The notes: generated by a model not told the origin, from the sequence alone. A stretch of 64,000 bases of DNA from DASQPR01 sp963727415 (GCA_963727415.1 CAVSGF010000010.1:472908-536907), one strand, 5' to 3'. Counted from the stretch's first letter, positions 34,952-43,819 are shown. Program-made: numbers and translations.

Positions 34952-36987
34952 CCGTCCTGCTCGCCGCCGCGCTGGCGGTCCTGGCCCTGGCCGCCGCCGC
35001 CGATCTGACGACGCCGGTCAACCGAGCACCACGCCTGCCATATGGCCTCGCCGCGGTTGCGGCCGCCGCGCTCGCCGTCGTCGGTGCGGGCGGGCTGACC
35101 GGCCGGGCCGCCCGGCTCGGACTCGACGGCTGGGTTGGCCTTGGCCCCGCCGCCCTGACCGACGACCGGCTATCCGCGCTGTTCCTGCTGGTCTGCTTCG
35201 CCGTCGCCGCTCCGGTCTGCCTGGTCGCGGCCGACTGGGCCCGCAGCGAGGGCTCCACACCACCGAGGGGCCTGGCCGCCGCGCTAGCGTTGCTGCTCGG
35301 CGCGGTGGCGCTGATCGTCACCGCCGACCACGTGTTCGTGTTCCTGTTCGGCTGGGAACTGCTCACCCTCGCCTTCTACCTGATCACCGCGGCCCGCCGC
35401 CGCGCCGAGACCGTCACGCCAAGTCTGCTCACCCTGATATTCGGCAAGGCCAGCGGGCAACTCGCGATGCTCGGCCTGTTGCTGGCCGCCGCCAACGCCG
35501 GTACCTTCGGCCTCGACGGCCTGTCCGCCACGCCGGGCGGCGCGACCCGTGGCGCTGTCTATGTGCTGTTGGTCGCCGGGTTCGCTATCAAAGTCGGGCT
35601 CGCCCCTGGACAGGTGTGGATGCCTGCCGGCTACGCCGCCGCTCCCGGACCGATCCGCGCCCTGCTCGCCGGCGCCGCCGTCAACGTCGGCTTCTATGGC
35701 CTATGGCGCACCGCCGCCATCTTCGGCGCGCCGCCGACCTGGCTACCGGTGGTGGCGCTGCTCGTCGGCGGGATCACCGCGATCGGCGGCATCGCCCACG
35801 CCTGCGTCCAGGAGAGACTGACCCGGGTCATCGCCTACTCCAGCATCGAAAACGCCGGACTGATCATCGTCGGATATGCCATCGCGCTCGTCGGACTCGA
35901 TCTACACCAGCCCATGCTGGCCGCGGTGGGGATGCTGGCCGCGAGCCTGCAGATGCTCGCCCACGCGATTGCCAAATCGGTGCTGTTCAGCTCCGCCGGG
36001 CTGGCCGGCACCGCGTACGGCACCGACGACATGGAAGAACTACGCGGCATCGGCAGGCGGATGCCGGCCACCGGCGCCGGCCTGGCGATCGGAGCGGTCA
36101 CCCTCGCCGGGCTGCCACCCACCATCGGGTTCGTCTCCGAGTGGTTCCTGCTGGAGGCCATCGCCCAGCAGTTCCGCCTGGCCGCACTGCCGCAACAGAT
36201 CGCGATGGCCATCGCCGGTGCCCTGGTGGCACTGACCGCCGGGTTCGCCGGGGTCGCCTTCGTCCGTGTCATCGCGTTCACCGTCCTCGGCCGGCACAGC
36301 ATCCCGCCCCCGGGCCGCAGACCCACCGATCCCGGCATCGCCGGGCGTATCGGCGTCGCGCTGCTCGGGTTGGGCTGCGTGGTCGTGGCCATCCTCACGC
36401 CCCTGGAAATCCGGATGCTCGCCGCCGGGCTCTCACCGATCATTCCCGCCACCACGACGCTCGGCGCGTTGAAGTCACCATGGGTGCTGCAGCCCGTCTA
36501 CCCGGACTTCTCCATACTGTCCCCCACCTGGTTGTGGATCATGATGCCGGCGCTGCTGGCCGCCGCGACCGCGGGAACGTGGCTGCTCTCCCGCGGAAGC
36601 ATGACCCGGGTGCGGCGGGTGCCGGCTTGGCGCTCGGCCACCGTCGGCGTGGAGGGCGCCGACCAGTACACCCCGTTCGGCTATTCGCATCCCACCCGCA
36701 AGGTTCTCGCCGCGCTGCTACTGACGCGCAACGAACTGCGTCAGGTGGAGGCGGCCTCCGGCGGACGTGCCGGCGACGAAGCCCGCGGCGCCGCCGGCGC
36801 GCACCTGGGCTACACCACCGATGTGGTCGAAGTTGTCGAGCAATACCTGTACCGGCCGCTACGGGCGCCCCTGAACTGGGCCGCCGGCGCGGCGAAGCGG
36901 CTACAGTCCGGGCGGTTGGACGCTTACCTTGCCTACATGCTCATCGCCCTGATCGCGATCCTCGCAGTAGTCACCGCCACCAGCTAA
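34948..36987 (+). CDS. NuoL/HyfB-like antiporter subunit
   Basis: A 679-residue antiporter-like subunit with about 16 spans. Conserved functional residues include Glu in FLFGWELLTLAFYLITAARR, Lys in AGFAIKVGLAPGQVWMPAGY, ERLTRVIAYSSIENAGLI, HAIAKSVLFSSAGLAG and EWFLLEAIAQQFRLA. The C-terminal region DQYTPFGYSHPTRKVLAALL resembles the HyfB tail. The ATG overlaps the preceding stop. It gives the complex a second ion-pumping unit next to hycQ. In M. tuberculosis the matching gene (Rv0083) lies before hycD, so the gene order here is rotated. Confidence 0.9.
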   Translation: MTVLLAAALAVLALAAAADLTTPVNRAPRLPYGLAAVAAAALAVVGAGGLTGRAARLGLDGWVGLGPAALTDDRLSALFLLVCFAVAAPVCLVAADWARSEGSTPPRGLAAALALLLGAVALIVTADHVFVFLFGWELLTLAFYLITAARRRAETVTPSLLTLIFGKASGQLAMLGLLLAAANAGTFGLDGLSATPGGATRGAVYVLLVAGFAIKVGLAPGQVWMPAGYAAAPGPIRALLAGAAVNVGFYGLWRTAAIFGAPPTWLPVVALLVGGITAIGGIAHACVQERLTRVIAYSSIENAGLIIVGYAIALVGLDLHQPMLAAVGMLAASLQMLAHAIAKSVLFSSAGLAGTAYGTDDMEELRGIGRRMPATGAGLAIGAVTLAGLPPTIGFVSEWFLLEAIAQQFRLAALPQQIAMAIAGALVALTAGFAGVAFVRVIAFTVLGRHSIPPPGRRPTDPGIAGRIGVALLGLGCVVVAILTPLEIRMLAAGLSPIIPATTTLGALKSPWVLQPVYPDFSILSPTWLWIMMPALLAAATAGTWLLSRGSMTRVRRVPAWRSATVGVEGADQYTPFGYSHPTRKVLAALLLTRNELRQVEAASGGRAGDEARGAAGAHLGYTTDVVEVVEQYLYRPLRAPLNWAAGAAKRLQSGRLDAYLAYMLIALIAILAVVTATS

Positions 36988-37033
36988 CCGCCACGGCCCT
37001 CACCGTCGCGGTCCGGCGAAGAAAGGCCCTCGC

Positions 37034-37399
37034 ATGACGCGCCTACACGGAGCAGCCGCCCGGCTGACCATCATCGTCGACGAAAACGACCTCTGGCACC
37101 ACCGGCCGGTTTACGTCGAGATCATCCACCGCGCGCACGCCGAGGGCCTGGCAGGCGCGACCGCGCTGCGTGGAACGCGAGGCTACGCGGAACTCTCCCC
37201 GATCCACACCACGCACCTGTTCGGCCTCGGCAACCACCTCCCAGTGGTGATCATCATCGTGGATGACCACGCCCGCATCGAATCGTTCCTGTACAGCCTC
37301 GATGAGATCCTCGACAAGGGAGTGGTGCTGCTCGACGACGTCGAGGTCATCCGCTATCAACCCGAGCCCGGCCGCCACGGCAACCGCAGCCACCACTGA
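37034..37399 (+). CDS. DUF190 PII-like signalling protein (second copy)
   Basis: A 121-residue paralogue of the protein at 26174-26512: RLTIIVDENDLWHHRPVYVE, RAHAEGLAGATALRGTRGYA, LPVVIIIVDDHARIESFLYS and GVVLLDDVEVIRY. It has a short His/Arg-rich C-terminus. It lies 46 bases after the NuoL-like gene on the same strand, so it is probably the last gene of the fluoride-riboswitch operon. DUF190 proteins are frequently associated with crcB fluoride channels, which fits the riboswitch. An effector role on the antiporter subunits is inferred. No crcB is in the window. Confidence 0.88.
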   Translation: MTRLHGAAARLTIIVDENDLWHHRPVYVEIIHRAHAEGLAGATALRGTRGYAELSPIHTTHLFGLGNHLPVVIIIVDDHARIESFLYSLDEILDKGVVLLDDVEVIRYQPEPGRHGNRSHH

Positions 37400-37562
37400 T
37401 GATCCTCTCCACGGCCAGCACCGGCGATGGCCGTGGCATGGTGCGCGGCCGGGGCGGCCCGGTTTCTCCCCCACCCGGTGTGATCGCGCCTTCGGGGCTG
37501 TGAACCCAGGAGTCCGCGTATTACAGTCCCGTCATGATCAAGCCACCCGGGCCGGGGACGTC

Positions 37563-38273
37563 ATGACACTCCCCGATCCCGATGTGACGTCCGCCAGCGG
37601 CGACGTCCGCGCTCCAACGCCGCCACCCGGGTACGTGTTCGGCCCGCCCCCACCCGGGTACCCATACGGGCCACCCCCACCCGGGTACGTGTTCGGGCCA
37701 CCCCCACCCGGGTACGTCTTCACGCCGCCACCCCCACCGGTCGGGCCCGGTGGCGCGCCGCTCGCCGAGGCGTGGGAGCGGCTGGTCGCGTACCTCATCG
37801 ACTCGCTGATCCTGGCCGTCGTCAACGCCGTCCCGGTAATCGCTGTCCTGGCAGTCGCCCTTACCAACACGCATCTCCTGCGCGACATCACGCCGCGGGT
37901 GCGACCGAACGGCGAGGTCGCTGCATTTCCCGATATCCGTAACGTGCTGGTCCTCGAGTTGAGCGTGCTGGCAATCGTGGTGCCGCTGACGCTCGCGGTC
38001 AGCTACCTGTACATGGTCACGCTCGTCAACGAGTACGGCCAGACCGTCGGCAAGCGCGCCATGAAGCTCAGGATCGTCAGAGCGCACGACGGCGGTCTGA
38101 TCACGAGGTCGCAGAAGCGCAAGCGATGGCTGGTGGCGTCGGCGCCGCTGACCGCGATCTACTTCCAGTACGCGAATTACCTGTGGCTCTTGTGGGACAA
38201 GCCGTACCGCCAGTGCCTGCACGACAAGTGTGCCGAGACCGTCGTGGTGAAGGTCCCCACCGGGCAGATTTGA
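37563..38273 (+). CDS. RDD-family membrane protein with proline-rich N-terminal repeats
   Basis: A 236-residue protein starting at MTLPDPDV. Residues about 19-60 are four copies of a nine-residue unit GPPPPGYVF. The rest is an RDD domain: AEAWERLVAYLIDSLILAVV (span 1), a second span LVLELSVLAIVVPLTLAVSY and EYGQTVGKRAMKLRIVRAHD, which is the RDD signature region. The C-terminus is KPYRQCLHDKCAETVVVK. RDD proteins have few known functions, some being Na+/H+ or small-ion transporters. Proline-rich N-termini are common in actinobacterial homologues and may bind partner proteins. Confidence 0.85.
   Translation: MTLPDPDVTSASGDVRAPTPPPGYVFGPPPPGYPYGPPPPGYVFGPPPPGYVFTPPPPPVGPGGAPLAEAWERLVAYLIDSLILAVVNAVPVIAVLAVALTNTHLLRDITPRVRPNGEVAAFPDIRNVLVLELSVLAIVVPLTLAVSYLYMVTLVNEYGQTVGKRAMKLRIVRAHDGGLITRSQKRKRWLVASAPLTAIYFQYANYLWLLWDKPYRQCLHDKCAETVVVKVPTGQI
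37620..37727 (+). repeat. 27-bp in-frame tandem repeat in RDD gene
   Basis: About four 27-bp units of the type CCACCCGGGTACGTGTTCGG encode the repeated GPPPPGYVF peptide. The nucleotide identity is high, with one copy variant (GYPYG), so recent expansion or contraction is likely and copy number may vary between strains. Confidence 0.75.
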
Positions 38274-38282
38274 CAATAGAAG

Positions 38283-38297
38283 GCTAATGGCATTAGC
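38283..38297. promoter_or_regulatory. TetR-type operator upstream of TetR/membrane-protein pair
   Basis: GCTAAT-GGC-ATTAGC is a perfect 15-bp palindrome 44 bases before the TetR start. A second GCTA/TAGC dyad follows at about 38304-38318. It is probably bound by the TetR protein encoded at 38341. Confidence 0.7.
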
Positions 38298-38340
38298 TTT
38301 TTGGCTATGATGGCTAGCGATACCCGCCGCCGGGCTGACC

Positions 38341-38931
38341 ATGCCTAGAGCCGGGCTCAGCCCTGACGCGGTGGCCGATGCCGCGCTCGCGATCGTCGAC
38401 GAGCATGGGCCACAGGCTCTGACGCTCGCGACCGTCGCCGCGCGTACCGGGGTCGCCACGCCATCGCTCTACAAGCACGTCGGCGGCCTGGCCGAGCTAC
38501 GCACACGGGTGGCCACGCGGATTCTCAACGAGATGACGTCGGCGGCCACCGAAGCGGTGCTCGGCCGCAGCGGCGACGAGGCGGTCGCCGCGCTGATGCG
38601 GCGGATGAGGGCCTACGCGGCCGAACATCCGAACCGATACGCGTTCGTGCCCGCCGACCCGGTGCACGATCCGGCGCTCGCCGAGCCCGCCACCGGCCTG
38701 CTCGAGGTCTTCTTCGCAGTGCTACGCGCGTATGACCTGCAAGGCTCGGCCGCGGTGCACGCCATCCGCTGCCTTCGCGTCATCGTCCACGGCTTCTCAG
38801 CCATCGAGTCCAGCGGTGGCTTCGGCCTCGCCGAGGATGGATCGGAGACGTACGAGCAGCTCATTGCCGTGTATCTGGACTACCTGCAACACGTTCCACC
38901 ATCGTCGGCACAGGGGGATGCCACCACATGA
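38341..38931 (+). CDS. TetR-family transcriptional regulator
   Basis: A 196-residue repressor. The N-terminal helix-turn-helix is VAARTGVATPSLYKHVGGLA (about residues 34-53), preceded by LSPDAVADAALAIVDEHG. The C-terminal ligand domain resembles the WHG/TetR_C group (IRCLRVIVHGFSAIESSGGF). The stop overlaps the start of a four- to five-span membrane protein gene as ATGA, so both are cotranscribed from the promoter that carries the GCTAAT palindrome. Autoregulation and control of the membrane protein are inferred. Confidence 0.9.
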   Translation: MPRAGLSPDAVADAALAIVDEHGPQALTLATVAARTGVATPSLYKHVGGLAELRTRVATRILNEMTSAATEAVLGRSGDEAVAALMRRMRAYAAEHPNRYAFVPADPVHDPALAEPATGLLEVFFAVLRAYDLQGSAAVHAIRCLRVIVHGFSAIESSGGFGLAEDGSETYEQLIAVYLDYLQHVPPSSAQGDATT

Positions 38932-39620
38932 CAACAAAAACTGCCGATCACCCGATTCAGGCAAGCGCCGATGCGGCTCCGATCAGAGGTGGCGCGGCCC
39001 GCATCCGCGCCGGAGCGGTGGCGCTCGCCATCGCGGGCCTGCTGTTCTTCGCATACCCGGCGGTGCGGCCTTGGCACGACGAGTCAAACGTCAACGGCGC
39101 CACGGCGTCAATGACGTCCGGCGCGTGGGTCGCCGCTCACTTCTTTGCGATGATCGGATTCATATTGATGCCGCTCGGGCTAATGGCGATCCGGGCAATC
39201 ATGCCGACCGCGCAGACGGAGCGTCTCGCCTTCGCCGGCGCGGTCGTCACTTGGGCCGGCGCCGGGCTCGTCTTGCCGTACTACGGAGCCGAGGATTTCG
39301 GCCTGCACGCGATCGCCGGGCCGAAGGGCAACAGTGCCAACCTGCTTGGCTTGATCGACGCTGTGCGCAACCAGCCGGTGGCGCTGTCCACGTTCGGGAT
39401 CGGGCTGGTGTCGCTGGCGGTCGGCGCGATCGTGATGGCTATCGCGGTCTGGCGATCGGGCGTGCTGCCCCGTGTGAGCGCGCTCCTGTTCGCTGCCGGG
39501 TTCGCGCTGTTCCTGCCGCAGTTCTACGCACCTACCGCGGTTCGAATCGGGCACGGCGCGCTGGTCGCGGTCGGACTGATCGCGCTCGCCGTTCCGTTGT
39601 GGCGGCGAGAGGGCCGCTGA
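38928..39620 (+). CDS. Integral membrane protein coupled to TetR regulator
   Basis: A 230-residue protein with about six hydrophobic segments (AGAVALAIAGLLFFAYPAV, AAHFFAMIGFILMPLGLMAI, LAFAGAVVTWAGAGLVLPYY, FGIGLVSLAVGAIVMAIAVW, VSALLFAAGFALFLPQF and a last one at the C-terminus). No family is recognised with certainty. The layout resembles the membrane protein at 15389-16102. It is translated in overlap with the TetR gene, so it is the likely regulated target. The 140 bases to the next convergent gene hold nothing I can support. Confidence 0.65.
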   Translation: MTTKTADHPIQASADAAPIRGGAARIRAGAVALAIAGLLFFAYPAVRPWHDESNVNGATASMTSGAWVAAHFFAMIGFILMPLGLMAIRAIMPTAQTERLAFAGAVVTWAGAGLVLPYYGAEDFGLHAIAGPKGNSANLLGLIDAVRNQPVALSTFGIGLVSLAVGAIVMAIAVWRSGVLPRVSALLFAAGFALFLPQFYAPTAVRIGHGALVAVGLIALAVPLWRREGR

Positions 39621-39760
39621 CGCCGGGGGGCGACCTGTGGGGCGCGCCGATCATCGGGGCGGCGCGCCCCACACCTCGGCCCGTCGTACACATGTTCGTA
39701 CACAGCTTGTGGATAACCGGGATCGCCGCACCGGTCCGACCCAAGAACGCATCGGAGCCG

Positions 39761-41233
39761 TCATACGCTTGCGCCGGCGACCCGCTGAGCTGGCGATGCG
39801 TCCGTCCGAGTCAGGTGGTCGTACGGGATTGTGGCACGGACAAGTGTGCCGCCAGGAGCGCTTGGTCCGATCTTGAGCGCGCCGCCCGCCATGCTCACCC
39901 TCTCACGCATGCCAATCAGTCCGAAGGCAGATTCCGACTCGGCGTGACCATTGCCAGCCGGTGGCATGCCCTGCCCATCATCCATCACAGTCAATGTCAG
40001 CTTCGCCCCGAATCGCAGCCGGACGTTGGCTCGGCTCGCGTTGGCGTGGCGGATCACGTTGTTCAAAGACTCCTGGGCGATGCGATATGCGGCCAGTTCC
40101 AGTTCGGGCCGGAGCCGTACTTGCGTGCCAGTGACCTTGAAGTCGACTGCCAGTCCGGTGCGCTGGCGAGCCTCCTCGACCATCTGGCGAAGCGCGGAAA
40201 CCAGGCCGAGGTCATCGAGTACCGGCGGGCGCAGACCATGGATCAGCTTGCGCAGGGCGGAGGCGGCCTCTGCCGCCACCGCACCGTTGCGGCCGAGGTG
40301 GGCGGATACGTCGTCTGGAATCTGCGGGTGGTTGCTCAGATCGTCCAGATCCCGGGTGAGGTACGTGAGGTTCTGTAGCGGATCGTCGTGCAGTTCTCGG
40401 GCGAGTCGCCGTCGCTCTTCCTCTTGCACGGTCAGCAGCCGGCTGGCGAACATTCTCTGTTCCGCTTGGCGGTGGTGCTGCTCCGTTACGTCGGTCAGCA
40501 CCACCTGAATCAGGCTGGAGGTGTCATCCGCGACGAGCCGGTTCGCGGTCGGTGCGAAAAGCAGTTGCTCGCCGTGGCGGGCTTGCAGGCTCAGACAGGG
40601 CGGTTCTCCTTTGAGGAGACCGTCGATCGTGGCGCCGACCAGCTCACCGAGCGGACGTCCGGTAACCGGGCCGAACAGTCGACTGGCCGCGCTGTTCAAT
40701 TCGCTGACCACACCATCCATATCAGTGATGAGTACCGGAGCCGGCTGGTCTTCAAAAAGGCTGTAGTAGCGCGCCTCGGCCACCTTGGCGGCCCGCAGGG
40801 CGGCCTCGGCGCGCTGGCGTGCTTGCTGCTCGCGTTCCACCCGCTGACCGACAACGATCGCGACCGCGTTGACGACCAGTAGGAATCCAAACTCGATCCA
40901 GAAATGAGTGCTGGTAAACGGTGCGTCCAGCAGCCAGTGCGGCACGATCAGTGCGGTGGCCCACAGGGCGGTTCCGACGGCCCCACGGACACCGAAGTTC
41001 AGCGCGGCGTAGATGACCGGGATCAGCAGCAGCCCTGACGTGATCGGTGCGGGCATGCCGAAACCGATCTGATGCACATGCAGGTCGACCAGTACGACGT
41101 CGTGAAGCACAGCCAAGGTCAGGACCCCGGCCTGAACGAACCAGAACTGGGCTTGATGTATCGGTGGCTTCAGCCCCCGCAGCCACTGAGTCATCTGGCG
41201 GGCGCCCGCTCGTAGCGGATCAGTGTTCATCAT
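39761..41233 (-). CDS. PAS-containing sensor histidine kinase, NarL-pair type
   Basis: A 490-residue kinase. Residues about 30-130 carry four hydrophobic segments (MASE-like sensor), a coiled coil follows at 130-150 (VEREQQARQRAEAALRAAK), then a PAS domain at about 150-255 (YYSLFEDQPAPVLITDMDGV). The HisKA_3 helix has His282 in RRRLARELHDDPLQNLTYL. The HATPase part shows SLNNVIRHANAS, MDDGQGMPPAG and GLIGMRERVSMAGG. The start overlaps the end of the response regulator gene by 14 bases. PAS may sense redox or a small ligand. No haem ligand can be assigned. Confidence 0.92.
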   Translation of the reverse strand: MMNTDPLRAGARQMTQWLRGLKPPIHQAQFWFVQAGVLTLAVLHDVVLVDLHVHQIGFGMPAPITSGLLLIPVIYAALNFGVRGAVGTALWATALIVPHWLLDAPFTSTHFWIEFGFLLVVNAVAIVVGQRVEREQQARQRAEAALRAAKVAEARYYSLFEDQPAPVLITDMDGVVSELNSAASRLFGPVTGRPLGELVGATIDGLLKGEPPCLSLQARHGEQLLFAPTANRLVADDTSSLIQVVLTDVTEQHHRQAEQRMFASRLLTVQEEERRRLARELHDDPLQNLTYLTRDLDDLSNHPQIPDDVSAHLGRNGAVAAEAASALRKLIHGLRPPVLDDLGLVSALRQMVEEARQRTGLAVDFKVTGTQVRLRPELELAAYRIAQESLNNVIRHANASRANVRLRFGAKLTLTVMDDGQGMPPAGNGHAESESAFGLIGMRERVSMAGGALKIGPSAPGGTLVRATIPYDHLTRTDASPAQRVAGASV

Positions 41234-41864
41234 CGGCGACTCGGACGAGATTGGTGGATATGGCCCTCACCACAGCCTCGGTCCGCGATCCCACACCGAG
41301 TTTGGAGTAGATGTTGTCGCAGTGCCGCTCGACCGTGCGGGTGCTGATACCCAACCGTGTGGCGACTTGCTTGTTGTGCATGCCGGCGGCGAGCAGTTGC
41401 AGCACTGCCAGTTCACGCTGGGTGAGCCTGTTGGTCTCGGCCCGTCTGGCCAGCAACGGGGCCATCAGCCCGGGTTGCAGGACGGTGGCGCCAACGGCGA
41501 CCGCGCGTACCGCCTCGACGAGCTCACGGCCCGGAGCGATCTTGCTCAGGTAGCCCGACGCACCTGCCTCGAGCGCACCGCGTACGTACTCCTCGTCGTC
41601 GTATGCGGTAACCATCAACACACGCACATCCGCGTGGCGCTGTCGGATACGGCGGGTGGTCTCGATCCCGTTCATGCCCGCCAGGCGGATGTCCATGAGC
41701 ACGACCGCCGGGCGCAACTGGTTGACCAGAGCAAGAGCCACCTCGCCGGATTCTGCGTCACCGACAACCGTCAGATCGAGGTGCTGTTCGAGAATTCGGC
41801 GGGTGCCGTCACGGTGCAGGGCGTGGTCGTCAACCACCAGGACACGGATGGGTTCGGACTCCAC
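41220..41864 (-). CDS. NarL/LuxR-family response regulator
   Basis: A 214-residue regulator with receiver domain VRVLVVDDHALHRDGTRRIL-type N-terminus, phosphorylatable Asp58 in VVLMDIRLAGMNG, and the LuxR helix-turn-helix LTQRELAVLQLLAAGMHNKQ followed by LGISTRTVERHCDNIYSKL. It precedes and overlaps the kinase gene, so the pair is cotranscribed in the order regulator, kinase, the opposite of the pair at 12.6-15.3 kb. Target genes are unknown. The 138 bases upstream are empty. Confidence 0.92.
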   Translation of the reverse strand: MESEPIRVLVVDDHALHRDGTRRILEQHLDLTVVGDAESGEVALALVNQLRPAVVLMDIRLAGMNGIETTRRIRQRHADVRVLMVTAYDDEEYVRGALEAGASGYLSKIAPGRELVEAVRAVAVGATVLQPGLMAPLLARRAETNRLTQRELAVLQLLAAGMHNKQVATRLGISTRTVERHCDNIYSKLGVGSRTEAVVRAISTNLVRVADDEH

Positions 41865-42002
41865 GGCTAGACGTTACGCCAGCGCGCGCCGGCCGTGCTG
41901 GGGGAAATTACGCACACCGTGGGGCTGATATTGACCACGGCCCATGACGGTGAAGACGTCGTCGCGCGGCCAGCCGGACGAGCGGTGGTACACCCACACC
42001 AA

Positions 42003-43643
42003 TCAGTCGGACGGTGCGAGGGAGCACGGTGTGCCGCGATCGAACGTGTATCGGGCCGCGATTGTGAACATCCCAGCCGTCGGAGTGGTCAGTTCGGTCC
42101 AGGTGCCTTCTTGCGCGAGACACGCATGAGCGGTACCGCTGTCGCGGACACCGTCGATGCCCAGCCATGGAGACCAGGCGATGCGGAGCAGGACGGAGCC
42201 CGGTCGGGGCATGGTGACGGTGAGTGCGGCCGGGCCGGCATGGGTAACCCTCGCTGGTGCCGCCGCGAGCGGGTCGACATCGTCAACACGATAGATCCGC
42301 CAGTCGGAGTTTTCCCATATCCGGTGTAGCCACGGGTGCCCCGTCGTGATGATCTTCGCCTCGGCCACCCCCGCGTTGTCGAGCTGATCGGCCGGCAGCA
42401 CCAGGAAGCCGACGCTCCACTCCCGTAGCCAGTCATGGTATGAGGCCGCGGTCAGCGTGCCGTCATAGAAGAGGGGGTTGCGTGCGACATCGACCTGCCG
42501 GTTCCAGCCACGTGCCAGATCCACGTACGGTGCGATGCGGGACGCTTCCCAGTGGGAACGCAGCGGCACGACCTCGACCCGGCCCTGGTCGGCATGCAGA
42601 TTCTTGAGCTCGGCGATAAGGGGTCCGGCGTCAGCTCTCATCGCCGTTTCCGGGGCGGTGTTGACAACGTCCATGATCGGCTGGACGACCATCCACGTCG
42701 ACATTGCCGCGGCCGCGAGGTAGGCGATCGTCCGTCGGCCCGGGCGGTCGGCCGCGATCGCCGCGCAGACCAGGACCGTTGCACCTGCCAGCAGCGCGAG
42801 CCGTTCGACGTTGCTGCCGATGGGTGTGGGCAGCATCCAGCTCAGCGCGACTCCGAGCACGTAGATCCAGGCTCCGGCTCGCACTGTGCGCCACGCGCGG
42901 GGAACCAGGAACACTACGGCGATGCCGATTCCGAGCGTCGGAAGCGCTGAGTACCACGGGAACGGTTGCACACCATAGAACGGGAACAGAAGTGAGGTGG
43001 TGCCGATGACGAGCGGCGGCCCGCCGACGAGTAGGTAGGCGTGACGACGGCGCCCGGCGAGGAACAGTGCCGCCGCGAGCACCTCGACGAACAGGCCAGC
43101 GACGGGGCTGCTCATGGTGGCGATGACCCCGAGCACGGCCGCGATCACCGGTCGCGGTCGCCGATCCGCGCCATCTTGGATGAGGACAACGGCGAGGAGC
43201 GCGAACATCATGCCGAGCAGATAGGTGACCCGTCCGGAGACGACATTGCACCAGACGGCGACGGCGAGCCATAACGACGCCACGTCCGGTCGTCGCACTC
43301 CGGAACGAGACAGAACCACCGCACCGAGCGCGGCGCTGATGGTGGCGGCGGCTACGCCGGTTGTCCGGACGCCGATCCAGGCCATCAGGTACGGGGAGAT
43401 GACGCTGTAGGAGGCTGGGTGGATGCCGCCGTACCAGGACAGATCGTACGCAGAACCTGGGTGCATTCGTACGAAGAACGTCCAGGCGTATTGGGCGGCG
43501 AGATCACCGGCGTCATGGGCGAGCCACAGCGCCCAGGCTAAGCTCAGGACACCCGTCAGGAGTGTCGCCGTAACGACTGGTTTGCCCGGCCGGCATGGCC
43601 ACCGGAAAACGGAATTGCTGGTGGTGCCGTCGAGAACTGCCAT
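42003..43643 (-). CDS. Polytopic membrane protein with C-terminal extracytoplasmic domain (546 aa)
   Basis: About ten to twelve hydrophobic segments in residues 25-350 are followed by a soluble domain of about 200 residues (AELKNLHADQGRVEVVPLRS, then HDWLREWSVGFLVLPADQLD and a beta-rich end). The loop after the first span carries YDLSWYGGIHPASYSVISPY. The architecture resembles GT-C fold polyprenyl-sugar-dependent glycosyltransferases, but a catalytic DD/DE motif cannot be assigned with confidence. It is monocistronic and adjacent to a soluble glycosyltransferase-like gene on the same strand, which supports a cell-envelope role. Function is otherwise unknown. Confidence 0.6.
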   Translation of the reverse strand: MAVLDGTTSNSVFRWPCRPGKPVVTATLLTGVLSLAWALWLAHDAGDLAAQYAWTFFVRMHPGSAYDLSWYGGIHPASYSVISPYLMAWIGVRTTGVAAATISAALGAVVLSRSGVRRPDVASLWLAVAVWCNVVSGRVTYLLGMMFALLAVVLIQDGADRRPRPVIAAVLGVIATMSSPVAGLFVEVLAAALFLAGRRRHAYLLVGGPPLVIGTTSLLFPFYGVQPFPWYSALPTLGIGIAVVFLVPRAWRTVRAGAWIYVLGVALSWMLPTPIGSNVERLALLAGATVLVCAAIAADRPGRRTIAYLAAAAMSTWMVVQPIMDVVNTAPETAMRADAGPLIAELKNLHADQGRVEVVPLRSHWEASRIAPYVDLARGWNRQVDVARNPLFYDGTLTAASYHDWLREWSVGFLVLPADQLDNAGVAEAKIITTGHPWLHRIWENSDWRIYRVDDVDPLAAAPARVTHAGPAALTVTMPRPGSVLLRIAWSPWLGIDGVRDSGTAHACLAQEGTWTELTTPTAGMFTIAARYTFDRGTPCSLAPSD

Positions 43644-43819
43644 GCGACTTGGTCGTGTCCGTTCCTGTGATGACGCCGGTCGCGGGCGCCTTGACGCAGG
43701 CGCCCGCGACAGAGGTCATGACCGGCAAGTTCGGTACGAGTTCGGTACCAGGATGCGGTAATGCAAGGCGGTCACGGCCGGCAGGTTGGCGAGGTGCGGT
43801 CGATGCTCAGTGGGCGGTG

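Noticed and set aside
29572..36987. Genuine [NiFe] hydrogenase or formate hydrogenlyase
   Set aside because: All NiFe cysteines of the large subunit and all proximal-cluster cysteines of the small subunit are absent, and no formate dehydrogenase or hydrogenase maturation gene is present.
32742..37037. A 1431-codon open frame on the + strand
   Set aside because: Only the first 390 or so residues are the real HycE-like sequence. The rest is Arg/Pro-rich shadow text in a wrong frame through the NuoB-like and NuoL-like genes, produced by GC-rich codon bias.
26174..37399. DAB-type inorganic carbon pump (DabB-like NuoL plus PII-like regulator)
   Set aside because: No DabA (DUF2309/UPF0753) gene is present, and the NuoL-like subunit is embedded in a complete hyc-type operon.
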